64,000 bases of DNA from Arthrobacter oryzae (lineage in GTDB: Bacteria; Actinomycetota; Actinomycetes; Actinomycetales; Micrococcaceae): contig NZ_CP132204.1 in NCBI RefSeq assembly GCF_030718995.1, forward strand, positions 4,584,184 through 4,648,183, in the 5' to 3' direction. The position numbers and the translations under genes were made by a program. Below, piece by piece: positions 1 through 8,020 of this stretch (position 1 is the first letter of the stretch; the number at the start of each line of letters is the position of its first letter). A model generated the notes under the pieces. It was given only the letters and a program-made list of their open reading frames with translations, searched no databases and was not told the DNA's origin.

Positions 1-995
1 GCGCGGGCAATGAAGACCCCGTCAGCCTGGCCGGTAGCAACGGCGTGTTCTGCCTGCCCGGCAGCGGTCAGGAGCCCCACGGTGCCGGTCCGGACTCCTG
101 CCTCGCGTCGGATCCTGGCCGCGAAACCTGTCTGGTAGCCGGGGCCGGCCGGGATCTGCTGATGTGCGACGGCCCCGCCGCTGGACACGTCCACCAGGTC
201 CACTCCGTGCTCGGCTGCAGCGCCGGCCAGCCGGACCGACGCGGCGGCGTCGATCCCGCCTTCGGCCCAGTCCGAGGCGGAGATCCGCAGCAGCAGCGGC
301 ATCGAATCCGGGATGACGTTCCGCACGGCGTCCACCACGGCCAGCGTCAGCCGGTTCCGTCCGGACTCGTCGCCGCCCCAGGCATCGGTGCGGTCGTTGA
401 TGAGCGGGCTCTGGAACTGGTGCAGGAGGTAGCCGTGCGCGCCATGAATCTCGATCGTGTCGAACCCCGCGTCAACGGCCCGAACAGCGGCCGCAGCGAA
501 GTCTGCAATGACGCCGTCTATCTCCGCCGCTGTCATGGCAGCGGGGGCGGCATAGCCGTCAAACGCCCCGGTGCCGGGCCCCACGGTCTGCCAGCCGCCG
601 TCGGACGCCGGGACCGAGCCGCGTTCGCCGGAAAAGGGCCAGTACGTTGAGGCCTTCCGGCCGGCGTGCGCCAACTGGGTGCCGATCTTGGCGTCAGCGG
701 CGCCGTAACGGTGCACGAACGCCGTAATCCGCTCCCACGCCGCGGCCTGCTGGTCGTTGTAAATGCCGGCGTCACGCGGGCTGATGCGGCCCGCCGCGTT
801 CACCGCCGCCGCCTCGGTGAGGATCAGTGCCGCTCCCCCGGCGGCGAAGGAACCCAGGTGCATGAGGTGCCAGTCGTGCGGCACGCCTTCGCCGGTCTCG
901 GGGCCGCAGCTGTACTGGCACATGGGCGAAACCCAGCCGCGGTGGCGGAGCGTGAGGGAGCGCAGCTCCAGCGGCGAAAAGAGCGCCGAGTGCAT
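1..995 (-). CDS. NADH:flavin oxidoreductase, Old Yellow Enzyme family (3' end cut by window)
   Basis: The reading frame starts at an ATG complementing 993-995 and runs off the left edge, so only the first 331 codons are present. Early residues read SPLELRSLTLRHRGWVSPMCQYSC, split as SPLELRSLTLRHR and WVSPMCQYSC, which is the FMN-binding N-terminus of NamA/YqjM-type ene-reductases. Further in are HDWHLMHLGSFA, QLAHAGRK and the active-site signature EIHGAHGYLLHQF. The family is a TIM barrel that uses FMN and NAD(P)H to reduce activated C=C bonds in the cytoplasm; the natural substrate cannot be told. The start overlaps the stop of the upstream thioredoxin-fold gene by one base (TAATG), so the two are probably translationally coupled. 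Confidence 0.9.
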   Translation of the reverse strand, partial: MHSALFSPLELRSLTLRHRGWVSPMCQYSCGPETGEGVPHDWHLMHLGSFAAGGAALILTEAAAVNAAGRISPRDAGIYNDQQAAAWERITAFVHRYGAADAKIGTQLAHAGRKASTYWPFSGERGSVPASDGGWQTVGPGTGAFDGYAAPAAMTAAEIDGVIADFAAAAVRAVDAGFDTIEIHGAHGYLLHQFQSPLINDRTDAWGGDESGRNRLTLAVVDAVRNVIPDSMPLLLRISASDWAEGGIDAAASVRLAGAAAEHGVDLVDVSSGGAVAHQQIPAGPGYQTGFAARIRREAGVRTGTVGLLTAAGQAEHAVATGQADGVFIAR

Positions 996-2029
996 TAAAA
1001 CAGCACCCGTGCCAGCCCCTGCCGCGCCTTGGCGACGCGTTCGTCGGACGGGCCCACCACTTCGAAGAGTTCAAGGAGGCGTACCCGGGCGGTCTCGCGC
1101 TCCGGGCCGAAATTCCGGCCGATGAAGCTGACGATCCGGCCCAGGGCGTCCTCGATGTGGCCGCCCGCGATGTCCAGGTCCGCCACGCCCAGCTGGGCTT
1201 CAAGGTTGTCCGGCTGGTCGGCAGCGAGCTGGCGCAGCGCGTCGCCGTCCGGACCGGTCAGGGATTGCAGGCGATCCATCAGCTCCACCTGGGCGAGTCC
1301 GGCCTTGGCCTCGGCATCCGCCGGCATTTCCAGCAGTGCCTGCCGGTAGGCTGCGGCCGCGGCGGCGAAGTCGCCGGCTTCAATGGCATCGTAGGCGGCC
1401 TGGTGCAGCGGCGGCAGCGGGGCCGGTTCGGGCTCGGCAGCGGTTGCGCCGGCACCGCCCAGGCTGCCGGTGACGCCGTTCGCAGCAGCCACCTTGAGCA
1501 GCTCATCCAGCAGGTTGCGCACCTGCTGTTCGTCGGCTCCACCCTGGAACAGTGGCACCGGCTGCCCCTTCACCACGGCCACTGCGGTGGGGACGGCCTG
1601 GACCTGGAAAGCCTGGGCAAGCTGCGGGAAGGCGTCGATGTCGGCGGCCCCCAGGACAAGGCGTCCGCCGTAGCTGTTGATAATGCCTTCAAGGACGTTG
1701 AGCAGTTCACCGGAGGCCGGCGAATAGCTTGCCCACAGCCCGAAGACGACCGGAACCTGTGCGGACAGTTCAACAAGCTGTTGGAAGTTCGCCTCAGTAA
1801 CGTCCACCCGAAGGGGCTGTCCGCCGGTATCCGGAGACACTCCCTGGGCAGGTCCTGCCGTCGCACCGCCGCCCGGCTGGCCCGGAGCAGGCTGTCCGGG
1901 ACCCGCGGCGGGTGACTGGCCGGCCGGCGGTGCGGGGCGCTGCTTGAGGCTGGAAAGGTCGACGGCGCCGCGCAGGTTGAGCTGGCTGGCAGCGGCTGGA
2001 GGGACTGGTCGGGAGGCTGGCGAACTCAT
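995..2029 (-). CDS. Thioredoxin-fold / TPR co-chaperone-like protein without active-site CxxC
   Basis: 344 aa from the ATG at 2029, which is preceded by GGAGG. An in-frame GTG at 2047 would add six residues but has no better ribosome site. Residues 1-75 are Pro/Ala/Gly-rich and probably disordered. Residues about 76-185 look like a thioredoxin fold, with VVFGLWASYSPAS where thioredoxins have the WCGPC motif and a cis-proline-like AVPTAV near 145-149. The C-terminal half is helical with TPR-like repeats (AIEAGDFAAAAAAYRQALL). This domain order matches the CnoX/YbbN co-chaperone family. Because both active-site cysteines are replaced (SPAS at 103-106), oxidoreductase activity is unlikely and a holdase or scaffold role is inferred. 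Confidence 0.85.
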   Translation of the reverse strand: MSSPASRPVPPAAASQLNLRGAVDLSSLKQRPAPPAGQSPAAGPGQPAPGQPGGGATAGPAQGVSPDTGGQPLRVDVTEANFQQLVELSAQVPVVFGLWASYSPASGELLNVLEGIINSYGGRLVLGAADIDAFPQLAQAFQVQAVPTAVAVVKGQPVPLFQGGADEQQVRNLLDELLKVAAANGVTGSLGGAGATAAEPEPAPLPPLHQAAYDAIEAGDFAAAAAAYRQALLEMPADAEAKAGLAQVELMDRLQSLTGPDGDALRQLAADQPDNLEAQLGVADLDIAGGHIEDALGRIVSFIGRNFGPERETARVRLLELFEVVGPSDERVAKARQGLARVLF

Positions 2030-2078
2030 AGCCTCCACTCTAGCCACTCCGGCCGCTGCCGGTCATACCCGGTGCGGG

Positions 2079-3881
2079 CTACTTGAAGCTGGCTCCGACC
2101 AGCCCGCGGGTGGCGGCCACAAGCTTCATCGGGTCCTTGGATCCGGTCGGCGGGATGTACACCGCCATGGACTCGGCAAAGTTGAGCACCATGCCGGAGC
2201 TCGTTTCCTTGCCGCCGGCCAGCACCGCAGCGTCGTCTCCGATGGCCAGCTTGTCACCTTCGGCCTTGGGCGTTCCGTCGAAGGCGAAGTTCAGGCGGCC
2301 GAGTACCAGGGCGCCGCCGTCGGCGGTGCGGAACACCACGGTCTCTTCGGGGACTACTTTATGCGTGAAGCTGAAGTTGCCGTTGACGCCGGTCTTGGCC
2401 ACGTCTGCCTGGTACGCCAGGGTGTCCGCGATGTACGGCGAGGACTGGCCCTCCACCAGTTTGTCCTTGAACGTCGAGTCGGACTTGGTCAGGCGGTCCC
2501 CCAGCCCGGCAAGGGCTTCGGCACCGCTGTAGAGCAGACCCGACTTGTCGTCGGCGGCCAGGGTCTCGGTGCCGGTGCGTCCGATGGCCGGGAAGGTGGT
2601 GCCCGGCTGCAGCGGGGTGGTTTCGACGAGCTTGTAGTTCTCGCGCGGGGACTTCTGCACGAGGGTCAGGAGCTGGGGCACCACATTGCCTTCACCCTGG
2701 GTGACGGCAAGCACCGAGCGGGGCCACGCGCGCTTGCTGGTCACGACCGTTGTCAGCAGTTTGGTGGCGCGGACAGGCATGCGCGCCTCGTAGGCGCCCA
2801 CCTGCGAGCGGATCTTGTAGTTCTGTGTGCGGACCTCGAGTTCGGTGCGGTCCACGCGTGACTTAAGCTTCGCAGCGTCCTTGGCGGCGTCGCCCGCGTC
2901 CACGGTGCTGGAGACCTGTTCCAGGATGCGGCGGAACTGGGCATCGAGGAGCACCGGCGAGTCCGCGGCGGTGTCGGCCGCGGCAGTTTCGCTGGTGGAC
3001 GGCGACGGGGCAGGCGTCGTGGTTGCCTGGGCTGCCACGCCGGTTCCTGCCACGATGGTGGCGGCAAGCGCAACCATCGCCACGCCGGCCCGGCGGGGGG
3101 CGAAGGCGGCGTTTGAATTGGCGGTGCCGGGCTGCTTGTCGACGGGCTTTCCAACAGGCGCGGGACCAGCGGGTACCGGCTTACCGGCCGGACGTGCTGC
3201 GCGGGCACGGCGGACAAGCTTGTCCTTCATGGATTCGCCGGTTTCGTCCCCGCCGTCTCCGGCAGGCTTGCCGCCCTTTGGCTTGAACACCAGCAGGGCC
3301 AGACCGGCCAGCATCAGGAGGCCGCCAAGGACCATCAACGGCACAGCCCACGGCGTGGACGTGTCATTGGGGAACGTCATGGAGATGGACGACGGCGCCG
3401 GCTTGGTGCCGTCGGAGGCCAGCAGCAGCGACCACTCGCCGTCTGCCGGAGCACTCCAGGTGTAGTTCAGTTCGCCGCTGGCGTTCTCGGTGGTGACCCA
3501 CAGATCGGAGCCGGCGGGCGACGGGGCGGCCGCTTCGCCGTCAGTATGGTTCAGCTGAAGCGCCTTGTTGTCTTCGGATACTCCGGTGACGGTGTTGTGG
3601 GCTGTCTTGCCAACCCAGGCGTCAACGTCATCGGGACGGCCTGCCGCCAGCATGAAGCTGCCTTCGCCCTTGACGTTGATCTTGACCGTACCCCCGTGAA
3701 GGGTCCGCAATTTCTGGTCGATAACGGTCAGCGGAGCGGCGGTGCCGTCGGCGGGCGCCGTGGCGGTTACGGTCTCGGCCGGGGCCCAGATGGTCTTCTG
3801 TCCTACGCCGGCCAGCAGTGTCAGGAGGCCGAGCAGCACTAGTGCAACTGCAGTCTTGAAACGCAAAGGGATACCTATCAT
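2079..3881 (-). CDS. Membrane-anchored protein of unknown function with extracytoplasmic domains
   Basis: 600 aa starting at an ATG. I do not recognise a named family. Visible features: a membrane segment near residues 11-29, an extracytoplasmic domain of about 140 residues, a second segment near 178-198 (PLMVLGGLLMLAGLALLVF) followed by a Lys/Gly/Pro-rich linker, a third segment near 264-285, a Thr/Ser/Pro/Ala-rich stretch, and a C-terminal domain of about 300 residues that should lie outside the membrane. The layout suggests a cell-envelope protein. It is divergent from the AI-2E type permease gene, with a GTAAC-N6-GTTAC palindrome in the gap. Confidence 0.75.
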   Translation of the reverse strand: MIGIPLRFKTAVALVLLGLLTLLAGVGQKTIWAPAETVTATAPADGTAAPLTVIDQKLRTLHGGTVKINVKGEGSFMLAAGRPDDVDAWVGKTAHNTVTGVSEDNKALQLNHTDGEAAAPSPAGSDLWVTTENASGELNYTWSAPADGEWSLLLASDGTKPAPSSISMTFPNDTSTPWAVPLMVLGGLLMLAGLALLVFKPKGGKPAGDGGDETGESMKDKLVRRARAARPAGKPVPAGPAPVGKPVDKQPGTANSNAAFAPRRAGVAMVALAATIVAGTGVAAQATTTPAPSPSTSETAAADTAADSPVLLDAQFRRILEQVSSTVDAGDAAKDAAKLKSRVDRTELEVRTQNYKIRSQVGAYEARMPVRATKLLTTVVTSKRAWPRSVLAVTQGEGNVVPQLLTLVQKSPRENYKLVETTPLQPGTTFPAIGRTGTETLAADDKSGLLYSGAEALAGLGDRLTKSDSTFKDKLVEGQSSPYIADTLAYQADVAKTGVNGNFSFTHKVVPEETVVFRTADGGALVLGRLNFAFDGTPKAEGDKLAIGDDAAVLAGGKETSSGMVLNFAESMAVYIPPTGSKDPMKLVAATRGLVGASFK

Positions 3882-3903
3882 CAGCGGGGGTTTACCTTCA
3901 ATA

Positions 3904-3919
3904 GTAACCGTTTTGTTAC
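3904..3919. promoter_or_regulatory. Palindrome GTAAC-N6-GTTAC, candidate operator
   Basis: The inverted repeat GTAAC (3904-3908) and GTTAC (3915-3919) lies 22 bases upstream of the minus-strand envelope protein gene, in the divergent gap. Its spacing and half-sites resemble operators of actinobacterial OmpR-family response regulators that control envelope genes. That link is inference only; no regulator is encoded nearby. Confidence 0.3.
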
Positions 3920-4074
3920 CAAGGAGTCAGATCGGGGCTCGGTTCACAGCCTAGGGCAAGCGGCGGGGGCCCCGGGAAAACAGGGCGCTGACAGGCCTGC
4001 TGATAGTGTTTGCGATGATCATCACACGGCCCCGCAGCAGCGGCGCCACGGACGGTAAAGGGCCCCAAAACGCA

Positions 4075-5373
4075 GTGACTGAACACACGGATTCGTCCAC
4101 CCCGGAACAGGAAACAATGCCTGGATCCGGCGCCCGGGAAAGCGCGACGGCGGGTGCGCAGCACCCGCGCAAACCGTTCCTGCCCGGCCTGGCCGCTGCG
4201 GTGGTGCGCAGGCTGCAGACACCCCTTCCCGGCGCGCAGCCCAGGCTCCGTTTCGAAATGCCGCCGGAGTCCGCCGAGGATTCCACCACGCCTGTTACGG
4301 AGACCAGCACCCGCTTCGGACATCCCGGCCCCCGCATGTCATCCCAGCATCCCCTATATATGGGCTTCATGGGCACCGTGGGCGTCGGCCTGGCTTTGCT
4401 CGTCTACTGGATCGGGTCCAACACCACGCAGCTCCTGCTCTGGATTGTGACTGCGCTCTTCATCGCCCTGGGCCTGGACCCGGTGGTGCGCTGGCTGGAG
4501 GGACGCAAACTGCCGCGTCCCGTCGGCATCCTGGTGTCAGTGACAGTCCTGGTCTCCGCCGTCGCCGGCTTCTTTGCCACCTTGATCCCCACGATCGTCC
4601 AGCAGGTGACCCAGATTGTTGAGGAGGCGCCCCGGTGGATCACGGACTTCATCAATTCGGAGTTCTTCCGCAACGTGGACGACCAGTTCGGCGTTCGGGA
4701 GCGCATTACGCAGGAGCTGGAAAAATTCGTTAACGATCCGGACGCCATGGGCGGCATCTTCGGCGGGGTGGTCGGCTTCGGCTCCACGGTGGCCAACGGC
4801 CTTTTCGGAACGCTCATTGTCCTCGTGCTCAGCCTGTACTTCCTGGCGGCCCTTCCCGCCATGAAAAAGTGGGGCTACAGGCTGGCTCCGCGCTCCCGGC
4901 GGCAGCGGGTGGAAGCACTGTCGGAGGAGATCACCGGCTCCGTCGGCAACTATGTCATCGGCCAGGCCTGCGTGGCGCTGCTGAATGCGACCTTCGCGTT
5001 CATCGTGATGTCAATCGCCGGCGTCCCCTTTGCCGTCCTGCTGGCGTTCGTGGTGGCCCTGCTGGCGTTCATCCCCCTGGTCGGCGGAATGATCGCAGGC
5101 GTCCTCGTGACACTGATCTCCCTGACCGCCGGCTGGCAGACCGCCGTTGTCTACGCCATCTGCTACTTCGCCTACCTGCAGTTCGAGGCCTACTTCATCT
5201 CGCCCCGCATCATGCAGAAGGCGGTGGCTGTGCCCGGCGCCGTGGCCGTGATCTCCGTGATCGCCGGCGGCAGCCTCCTGGGCGTCCTTGGCGCCCTCAT
5301 AGCGATTCCCACCGCTGCGGCGGTCATGCTGCTGGTCAAGGAAATCTTCATCGTCCGCCAGGACAAGCACTAG
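4075..5373 (+). CDS. AI-2E family transporter (PerM/YdiK-type permease)
   Basis: 432 aa from the GTG at 4075, chosen because AAAGGG lies about ten bases upstream; the longer frame from the GTG at 4006 has no visible ribosome site. Residues about 1-95 are polar and probably disordered, then come roughly eight membrane segments (GTVGVGLALLVYWIGSN, LLLWIVTALFIALGLDPVVRW, a long amphipathic region, VLLAFVVALLAFIPLVGGMI, AVAVISVIAGGSLLGVLGAL). The order, including PLVGGMI and FEAYFISPRIMQKAV, fits this permease family. Members export small molecules or act as Na+/H+ antiporters, and substrates are rarely known. Convergent with the hydrolase gene that follows. Confidence 0.88.
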   Translation: MTEHTDSSTPEQETMPGSGARESATAGAQHPRKPFLPGLAAAVVRRLQTPLPGAQPRLRFEMPPESAEDSTTPVTETSTRFGHPGPRMSSQHPLYMGFMGTVGVGLALLVYWIGSNTTQLLLWIVTALFIALGLDPVVRWLEGRKLPRPVGILVSVTVLVSAVAGFFATLIPTIVQQVTQIVEEAPRWITDFINSEFFRNVDDQFGVRERITQELEKFVNDPDAMGGIFGGVVGFGSTVANGLFGTLIVLVLSLYFLAALPAMKKWGYRLAPRSRRQRVEALSEEITGSVGNYVIGQACVALLNATFAFIVMSIAGVPFAVLLAFVVALLAFIPLVGGMIAGVLVTLISLTAGWQTAVVYAICYFAYLQFEAYFISPRIMQKAVAVPGAVAVISVIAGGSLLGVLGALIAIPTAAAVMLLVKEIFIVRQDKH

Positions 5374-5421
5374 CTGGCGGACGCTGCAGCCTCCGGCACA
5401 ACACCCGCCGGGCCGATGCGC

Positions 5422-6222
5422 CTAGGGGGCGGCCGACGCTACGGGCCCGTTCCATTCCTGCGGCAGGCCCTCGGGACCCGCGCCACGTTCCGTGACTTCG
5501 TCGACGATTTCGTTCAGTACGCGGGCGGCATATTTCTCGCCCACCCATAGGTGCTTGGCGCCGTCGACCCCCACAACCTCAGCCTGCGGAACCAGGCTGA
5601 AGCGCTCCGCGGCGGCAGCCGGCCGGAGGTAATCATCATGTTCGGGAACCAGTACTTTCAGGGGCTTGCCCGCGGCTGCCCACGCCTTGAGGTGTTCATC
5701 CGTTGCACGGTGCAGCGGCGGCGACAGCAGGACGGCTCCTTCCACCTGTGAGGCCACCGGCTCCGCCGCCCCGTACATCAGTGCCAGTTCCGTGCCAAAC
5801 GACCAGCCCACCAGCCAGCGGTTGGGCAGGTTCCGGGACGATGCAAAACGGACGGCAGCTTCAACGTCGAGCCGTTCGCCGATTCCCTCTTCGAAGCGGC
5901 CTCCGCTCGTGCCGCGGGGGGAACTGGTCCCCCGGGTGTTGAACCTGAGGACGGCCACGCCGGCCAGGGCGGGCAACCGGTACGAGGCCTTGCGGTACAC
6001 GTGCGAATCCATGAAGCCGCCGTGCGTCGGCAGCGGATGGAGCGTAATCAGCGTGGCGGCAACGTCGCCCGACTCCGGCAGGGCGAGCTCGCCGACGAGG
6101 ACGTGGCCGTCCTCCGTCTGCAACTCCACATTCTCCCGGCGCGCCGGAAGGACTGTCGACGCCCGGATGGCGGTTGTTTCGGAAGGCTGGCTGAAAACGA
6201 ACGACGCCGGGTCAAAAGTCAT
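5422..6222 (-). CDS. Alpha/beta hydrolase
   Basis: 266 aa starting at the ATG at 6222 (MTFDPASF). The open frame extends 43 codons further upstream, but that part is compositionally a shadow of the opposite strand. A nucleophile elbow GWSFG (Ser141), an oxyanion-type LHPLPTHGG near residues 61-69, an acid candidate in PEHDDYL and a late histidine in GAKHLW make up a serine-hydrolase triad. The short dienelactone-hydrolase-like form suggests a cytoplasmic esterase or thioesterase; the substrate is unknown. The gene is convergent with the upstream permease. Confidence 0.85.
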   Translation of the reverse strand: MTFDPASFVFSQPSETTAIRASTVLPARRENVELQTEDGHVLVGELALPESGDVAATLITLHPLPTHGGFMDSHVYRKASYRLPALAGVAVLRFNTRGTSSPRGTSGGRFEEGIGERLDVEAAVRFASSRNLPNRWLVGWSFGTELALMYGAAEPVASQVEGAVLLSPPLHRATDEHLKAWAAAGKPLKVLVPEHDDYLRPAAAAERFSLVPQAEVVGVDGAKHLWVGEKYAARVLNEIVDEVTERGAGPEGLPQEWNGPVASAAP

Positions 6223-6232
6223 GACTAACAGC

Positions 6233-6577
6233 TTAGCGATAGCGGTACGTGCGTGACGCCCAGCAGTTGGAGTGCCAGTGGCGCCGCTCCGATAGGCCCG
6301 CGGCCGCGCCGAACAGGTGGTCCTCCGCCCAGACCACCAGGTGCTCCACACCTGGGAGGACCGCTGTTGAGCAACCCGGGCAGATATAGGCCTTTTCAGC
6401 CCGCTTGGCCGTCATGGTGCGGACCATCCACTCGCCGTCAGGGGCGCTTTCCCGCCGAGCGATCCCGGACCGGGCGCGCTCGAGGTCCAGCTCCGGCACG
6501 GGACCGGTGGCGTGCTTGCGGCTGGCCTGTCCCAGTCTTCCGGAGGCGGCACGGCGGGGGCGGTTGGAACGGGGCAT
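6233..6577 (-). CDS. Small zinc-ribbon-like protein, conserved actinobacterial type
   Basis: 114 aa, ATG start. The N-terminus is very basic (MPRSNRPRRAASGRLG). A CPGC pair near residue 72 and a later HWHSNCW motif could form one zinc site. Proteins of this form sit beside nucS in related genomes and are often listed as ATP/GTP-binding, although no P-loop is visible here. It is divergent from nucS across 71 bp and lies 10 bp upstream of the hydrolase gene, so it may share that transcript. A nucleic-acid-related role is a guess. Confidence 0.7.
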   Translation of the reverse strand: MPRSNRPRRAASGRLGQASRKHATGPVPELDLERARSGIARRESAPDGEWMVRTMTAKRAEKAYICPGCSTAVLPGVEHLVVWAEDHLFGAAAGLSERRHWHSNCWASRTYRYR

Positions 6578-6648
6578 GCCTCCATTCTGCCCCAGGCTCC
6601 GACCCCCGCGCTGTCCCTCCCCGGGGCGCAGACGGTAGTGTTGACCGG

Positions 6649-7344
6649 GTGCGTTTAGTCATAGCCCGTTGTTCTGTTGATTATGTTGGCCGGCTCAAGG
6701 CCCATCTCCCCCTTGCCACCCGGCTCCTGCTGGTGAAGGCGGACGGCTCCGTCCTGGTGCACTCTGACGGCGGCTCGTACAAGCCGCTGAACTGGATGAG
6801 TCCTCCGGCCAGCCTGAGGGTCTCCACCCCCGACGAAGTGGACCTTGAACTCGGTGTCACCGAGCAGTGGACCGTCCAGTCCGCCAAGACCGACGACCGG
6901 CTCATCATCAACATCCACGAGCAGCTGCACGACACCTCCCATGAACTGGGCCTGGACCCCGGCCTCATCAAGGACGGGGTGGAAGCGGACCTGCAGCGGC
7001 TGCTGGCCGATCAGATCGAACGGCTCGGCACCGGGTTCTCACTGATCCGGCGCGAGTACTTCACCGCCATCGGCCCGGTGGACATCCTGGCCAGGGATGC
7101 GGACGGCGCCACGGTCGCCATCGAGCTCAAACGACGCGGTGATATTGACGGCGTCGAACAGCTGACCCGGTATCTGGAACTGCTCAACCGGGACCCACTG
7201 CTGGCGCCGGTCCGCGGCATCTTCGCCGCCCAGCAGATCAAGCCGCAGGCCAAGGTCCTGGCCAACGACCGGGGCATCGACTGCGTCACCCTGGACTACG
7301 ACGCCATGCGCGGCGTTGACGACAGCGAATCGCGCCTCTTCTAA
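6649..7344 (+). CDS. nucS: Endonuclease NucS (non-canonical mismatch repair)
   Basis: 231 aa from a GTG start reading MRLVIARCSVDYVGRL. The N-terminal half is the DNA-binding/dimerisation domain (LVHSDGGSYKPLNWM). The C-terminal nuclease domain carries the RecB/PD-(D/E)xK-like core GPVDILARD (Asp145) and VAIELKRRG (Glu159, Lys161), followed by QLTRYLELL. NucS/EndoMS cuts both strands at mismatches and replaces MutS/MutL in most Actinobacteria, acting with the sliding clamp. The full family length and all catalytic residues are present, so it should be active. The longer upstream frame on this strand lies over the neighbouring minus-strand gene and is not coding. Confidence 0.95.
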   Translation: MRLVIARCSVDYVGRLKAHLPLATRLLLVKADGSVLVHSDGGSYKPLNWMSPPASLRVSTPDEVDLELGVTEQWTVQSAKTDDRLIINIHEQLHDTSHELGLDPGLIKDGVEADLQRLLADQIERLGTGFSLIRREYFTAIGPVDILARDADGATVAIELKRRGDIDGVEQLTRYLELLNRDPLLAPVRGIFAAQQIKPQAKVLANDRGIDCVTLDYDAMRGVDDSESRLF

Positions 7345-7639
7345 TGGGCCGCCGGGCATTCTGCCGGGCTGATGTCATCACGAAGCGGTTCACATGGGCT
7401 TTACGCAAAATTTATCGAATTCCCCCTTTTACCCGTTGACCAGACGGACCCCACATGAAATTCTTATCTAAGTCTTTGTGTAGGTGTTTTTCATGCTCGC
7501 AAGACATGTTGCGAGCGCGAAGCTTCGTCAGCTAGTGTCCGGTTCCACCGGGCGGCAAGCCAGGATTCTTCTCGCGGAGTGACCAAGTACGGCACGAAGT
7601 GTGCCGCGCTTAAGCAAGTTCCACAATGAGGAGATATAC
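7345..7639 (+). promoter_or_regulatory. Long structured 5' leader of the cold-shock gene
   Basis: This 295-bp gap has no ORF. A TTGACC box (7436-7441) and an AT-rich TTCTTATCTA (7461-7470) suggest a promoter, but the spacing to the best -10 is longer than usual, so the exact start is uncertain. Two perfect hairpins follow: GCTCGCAA (7495-7502) with TTGCGAGC (7509-7516) around a 6-nt loop, and CGGCAC (7590-7595) with GTGCCG (7601-7606) around a 5-nt loop. The second ends about 20 nt before the GAGGAG ribosome site. Cold-shock mRNAs are known for long temperature-sensitive leaders; that function is inferred here. Confidence 0.5.
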
Positions 7640-7843
7640 ATGGCACAGGGAACCGTCAAGTGGTTCAACGCTGAAAAGGGCTTCGGCTTCATTACCCCGG
7701 ATGACTCCGATGGTGATGTCTTCGTTCACTACTCGGAGATCCAGACCGGCGGGTTCAAGACCCTCGACGAGAACCAGCGCGTTCAGTTCGAGATCGGCCA
7801 GGGCGCCAAGGGCCCCCAGGCCACCGGTGTAACTCTGGTCTAG
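7640..7843 (+). CDS. Cold-shock protein, CspA family
   Basis: 67 aa from the ATG at 7640, with GAGGAG seven bases upstream; an in-frame GTG-type upstream extension is not credible. MAQGTVKWFNAEKGFGFI contains RNP1 (KGFGF), followed by DVFVHYSEIQ (RNP2) and the OB-fold end QVQFE/ATGVTLV-type strand. The protein binds single-stranded RNA and DNA and acts as an RNA chaperone. It is monocistronic, with its own leader and a terminator 42 bp after the stop. Confidence 0.97.
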   Translation: MAQGTVKWFNAEKGFGFITPDDSDGDVFVHYSEIQTGGFKTLDENQRVQFEIGQGAKGPQATGVTLV

Positions 7844-7885
7844 TCCCTCGTCGGCGCGCCGCCCACGGGCGGCATCCTGCGAATC

Positions 7886-7922
7886 AATGATCCTCGGCAT
7901 TAGTGCCGGGGATCATTTTTTT
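7886..7922 (+). terminator. Rho-independent terminator after the cold-shock gene
   Basis: A 14-bp stem (7886-7899 with 7904-7917, one G-T wobble pair) closes a TTAG tetraloop. The 3' arm runs into seven consecutive T residues starting at 7916. It is the clearest intrinsic terminator in the window. Confidence 0.93.
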
Positions 7923-8020
7923 GCGTGATATCCATTCACGCGCAACGCATTGTTCCCTGTCATAAATGTTTTAGGAATCTGAAAACATAGTGCGGATAAT
8001 GCACCGCCCGCGTTACGTAA

